Positions 12,163 through 13,743 of a stretch of 13,743 nt of DNA are shown here, in pieces. A program made the translations under genes and the position numbers. The stretch comes from DATDTB01 sp035291025 (GTDB lineage: Archaea > Iainarchaeota > Iainarchaeia > JAFGOX01 > DATDTB01): NCBI GenBank assembly GCA_035291025.1, contig DATDTB010000061.1, positions 1 to 13,743 on the forward strand, read 5' to 3'. Each line of letters opens with the position of its first letter. The stretch's first letter is position 1. Under the pieces are notes generated by a model, which saw only the letters and a program-made list of their open reading frames with translations, was not told the DNA's origin and did not search any database.

Positions 12163-12699
12163 ATGGCCAAAAGGAACATTTTCATCTTCAAGCGCAGGGC
12201 GCAGGGGAAGACTAACTACAAAAAGCGCCTAGAGTCGCTTAAGTCTGGAAAGGCCCGCTTGGTGGTTCGCAGGAGCTTGAACCACGTGCGCGCCAGCGTC
12301 GTCGAATACGCCCAAGAAGGCGACAAGACAGTCACTGGAGCCAACTCGGCCGAGCTAAGGAAGCTTGGATGGAAAGGGCACTGCGGGAACATTCCTTCAG
12401 CGTACTTAACTGGGCTGTTGTGCGCTTCAAAGGCGCTTGGGAAAGGGGTAAGCGAGGCAGTTTCAGACATAGGGCTCGCAACACCCGTGCAGAAAAGCGT
12501 CCCATTCGCGGCGCTCCAGGGAGCGGTGGACGGCGGCTTGAGCGTGCCCATAGGGGGAGAATTCAATTTCAAGGAAGAAGAATTCAACGGTTCGCGCCAC
12601 TCAAAGGAGTTAGCGGAAAACTTCAACGCAGTGCGGGAAAAGATAAAGGCAATGACACCGCAAAAAGTGGCAGTAAAAGCGGTTGGTGGTAAGAAATGA
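12163..12699 (+). CDS. rpl18: 50S ribosomal protein uL18
   Basis: 5S rRNA-binding protein of the central protuberance, 178 aa from ATG 12163, in the range of the long archaeal form. Features are the basic start FIFKRRAQGKTNYKKRLESLKSGKARLVVRRSLNHVRASVVEY, and the core GWKGHCGNIPSAYLTGLLCASKAL, SDIGLATPVQKSVPFAALQGAVDGGLSVPIG. An in-frame GTG at 12154 lies inside eL19 and is not used. The stop overlaps the uS5 start as ATGA (12696-12699), so the two are translationally coupled. Confidence 0.96.
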   Translation: MAKRNIFIFKRRAQGKTNYKKRLESLKSGKARLVVRRSLNHVRASVVEYAQEGDKTVTGANSAELRKLGWKGHCGNIPSAYLTGLLCASKALGKGVSEAVSDIGLATPVQKSVPFAALQGAVDGGLSVPIGGEFNFKEEEFNGSRHSKELAENFNAVREKIKAMTPQKVAVKAVGGKK

Positions 12700-13427
12700 A
12701 CAAGCAAAGCGAGAGGAGAATGAGGCGCGACGAAGAAGAAAGCGCGGCAATGAAGCTGGCCGCGTGGAGCGCCAGGACCGCCGCCGGAAAGCTCGTTCAA
12801 AGCGGGCAAGTCACTGAATTGGAGCAATTGTATTTGCGCGGCCTACCAGTACTGGAGCCTGAAATAATTGACAAGCTGTTCCCGGAAATGGAGTCAAAGG
12901 CGCTCAACTTCAACAGGACTGCAAGGCTGAGAGATTCTGGAAGGCAGTTGTCCTCTCAAGTAATTGTTGCCGTTGGAAACAAGAACGGCTTCGTCGGCTT
13001 CGGCCAGGGAAAGGCTTCCGCGGTAAAGATAGCGTTCGAAAAGGCGTCACGGGAGGCAAAGCTGAACATGACTCGCGTGGTGCGCGGGTGCGGGAGCTGG
13101 GAATGCAATTGCGCTACAACGCATTCAGTGCCCTTCAAGTCAAGCGGGAAAAGCGGGTCCGTCAGGGTAACGCTGCTGCCGGCGCCCCGCGGAGTCGGGC
13201 TGGTTGCAGGTGACACGGCAAAGGAAATACTACGGCTTGCAGGCATAAAGGACGTGTGGTTGCAGACAAGCGGAGACACTAGGTCAGTGGGAAACTTCGC
13301 CAAGGCCGTGATAAACGCCTTGGAGTCAGCAAACCGCAAGAAGGGAACGCTGAAGACTCAAAGCGAAAGGCAGGCGTTCATTGAAACAACCCCTGCAGGC
13401 GAGGCCGTTGCGGTGGAGAGTTCTTGA
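12696..13427 (+). CDS. rps5: 30S ribosomal protein uS5
   Basis: Small-subunit protein that helps shape the mRNA entry channel and decoding accuracy; 243 aa, in the archaeal range. The N-terminal dsRNA-binding-like domain lies at about 76-140: RLRDSGRQLSSQVIVAVGNKNGFVGFGQGKASAVKIAFEKAS and the cysteine-bearing archaeal signature RGCGSWECNCATTHSVPFK (C132, C137, C139). The C-terminal domain is GSVRVTLLPAPRGVGLVAGDTAKEILRLAGIKDVWLQTSGDTRSVGNFAKAVINAL. The first 20 residues are charged. Start at ATG 12696 overlaps the uL18 stop by 4 nt. No anomaly seen. Confidence 0.97.
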   Translation: MNKQSERRMRRDEEESAAMKLAAWSARTAAGKLVQSGQVTELEQLYLRGLPVLEPEIIDKLFPEMESKALNFNRTARLRDSGRQLSSQVIVAVGNKNGFVGFGQGKASAVKIAFEKASREAKLNMTRVVRGCGSWECNCATTHSVPFKSSGKSGSVRVTLLPAPRGVGLVAGDTAKEILRLAGIKDVWLQTSGDTRSVGNFAKAVINALESANRKKGTLKTQSERQAFIETTPAGEAVAVESS

Positions 13428-13444
13428 AAAGGGGTTTGAGGAAA

Positions 13445-13743
13445 ATGACGTTGATTGCAGTTGTAAGAGTTCGCGGCAGAGTGAGGGCTTCAACTGAAGT
13501 AAAGGAGACCATGCGCTTGCTGAACTTGGACAGGGTAAACCACTGCGTCCTAGTGCAAGACACGCCACAGACCCTGGGGATGGTCAAAAAAGTCAAGGAC
13601 TACGTGACATGGGGGCCCGTGAAACTGGAAGTGGTCGAGGCAATGCTTGAAAAACGCGCCAGGACCCAAGGAAAGCAGGGCCTTACCGTGGAGTACTTGA
13701 AGAAAAACACCGAATACTCGAACGTGAAGGAACTGGGCAAGGC
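13445..13743 (+). CDS. rpl30: 50S ribosomal protein uL30 (5' part)
   Basis: Large-subunit protein, cut by the window end; 99 codons plus two bases are visible. It begins MTLIAVVRVRGRVRASTEVKETMRLLNLDRVNHCVLVQDTPQTLGMVKKVKDYVTWGPV, the typical archaeal long uL30 with the ferredoxin-like core, followed by an extension (KLEVVEAMLEKRARTQG) that bacteria lack. GAGGAAA precedes the ATG, a GAGG ribosome site, and GGGG lies a little further up. It follows uS5 after 17 nt. Archaeal uL30 is about 150 aa, so roughly a third is outside; uL15 and SecY would be expected next. Confidence 0.95.
   Translation, partial: MTLIAVVRVRGRVRASTEVKETMRLLNLDRVNHCVLVQDTPQTLGMVKKVKDYVTWGPVKLEVVEAMLEKRARTQGKQGLTVEYLKKNTEYSNVKELGK

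Noticed and set aside
12216..12827. Minus-strand frame of 203 codons opposite uL18 and uS5
   Set aside because: Shadow of two secure ribosomal genes; no domain, no plausible start site.

Overview
The window is a dense archaeal translation-gene cluster with every gene on the + strand. It holds the end of the str-type segment (aEF1A, uS10), one gene I do not recognise, and then the S10/spc ribosomal-protein superoperon in the usual archaeal order: uL3-uL4-uL23-uL2-uS19-uL22-uS3-uL29-aIF1-Rnp1-uS17-uL14-uL24-eS4-uL5-uS14-uS8-uL6-eL32-eL19-uL18-uS5-uL30. The archaeal assignment is firm. It rests on the archaeal/eukaryote-only proteins eS4, eL32 and eL19, on aIF1 and RNase P p29 embedded between uL29 and uS17, and on the archaeal forms of uL3, uL4, uS17 and uS5. 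GC content looks moderate. I would guess a DPANN-type lineage (Diapherotrites or Micrarchaeota), but this is only an impression from protein style and the unfamiliar gene.

Layout. 1-600 is the C-terminal half of elongation factor 1A, cut by the window start, with a hairpin/T-tract terminator behind it. 685-993 is uS10. 994-1065 is a T-rich intergenic stretch with competing hairpins. 1066-1815 is an unrecognised basic protein of 249 aa with its own putative promoter and terminator. 1829-2112 is about 280 nt with no convincing gene but a run of predicted hairpins, either a structured leader of the uL3 mRNA or a small RNA. From 2113 to the end there are 23 genes with gaps of about 40 nt or less or short overlaps (11 nt aIF1/Rnp1, 11 nt uL24/eS4, 4 nt uL18/uS5). 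The last, uL30, is cut by the window end.

Function. Almost everything builds or serves the ribosome: subunit proteins, the aminoacyl-tRNA delivery factor, the start-codon-selection factor aIF1, and the p29 subunit of RNase P that matures tRNAs. Starts are commonly preceded by a GTGG/GTGA + A-run block (GTGRAAAA-ATG), read as a GGTG-type Shine-Dalgarno site.

The parts least explained by known biology are the 1066-1815 gene, the structured region in front of uL3, and the similar charged tails on uS3 and uL24, which share the heptapeptide ETQKEAP. I see no mobile elements, CRISPR arrays, tRNAs, rRNAs or broken genes.
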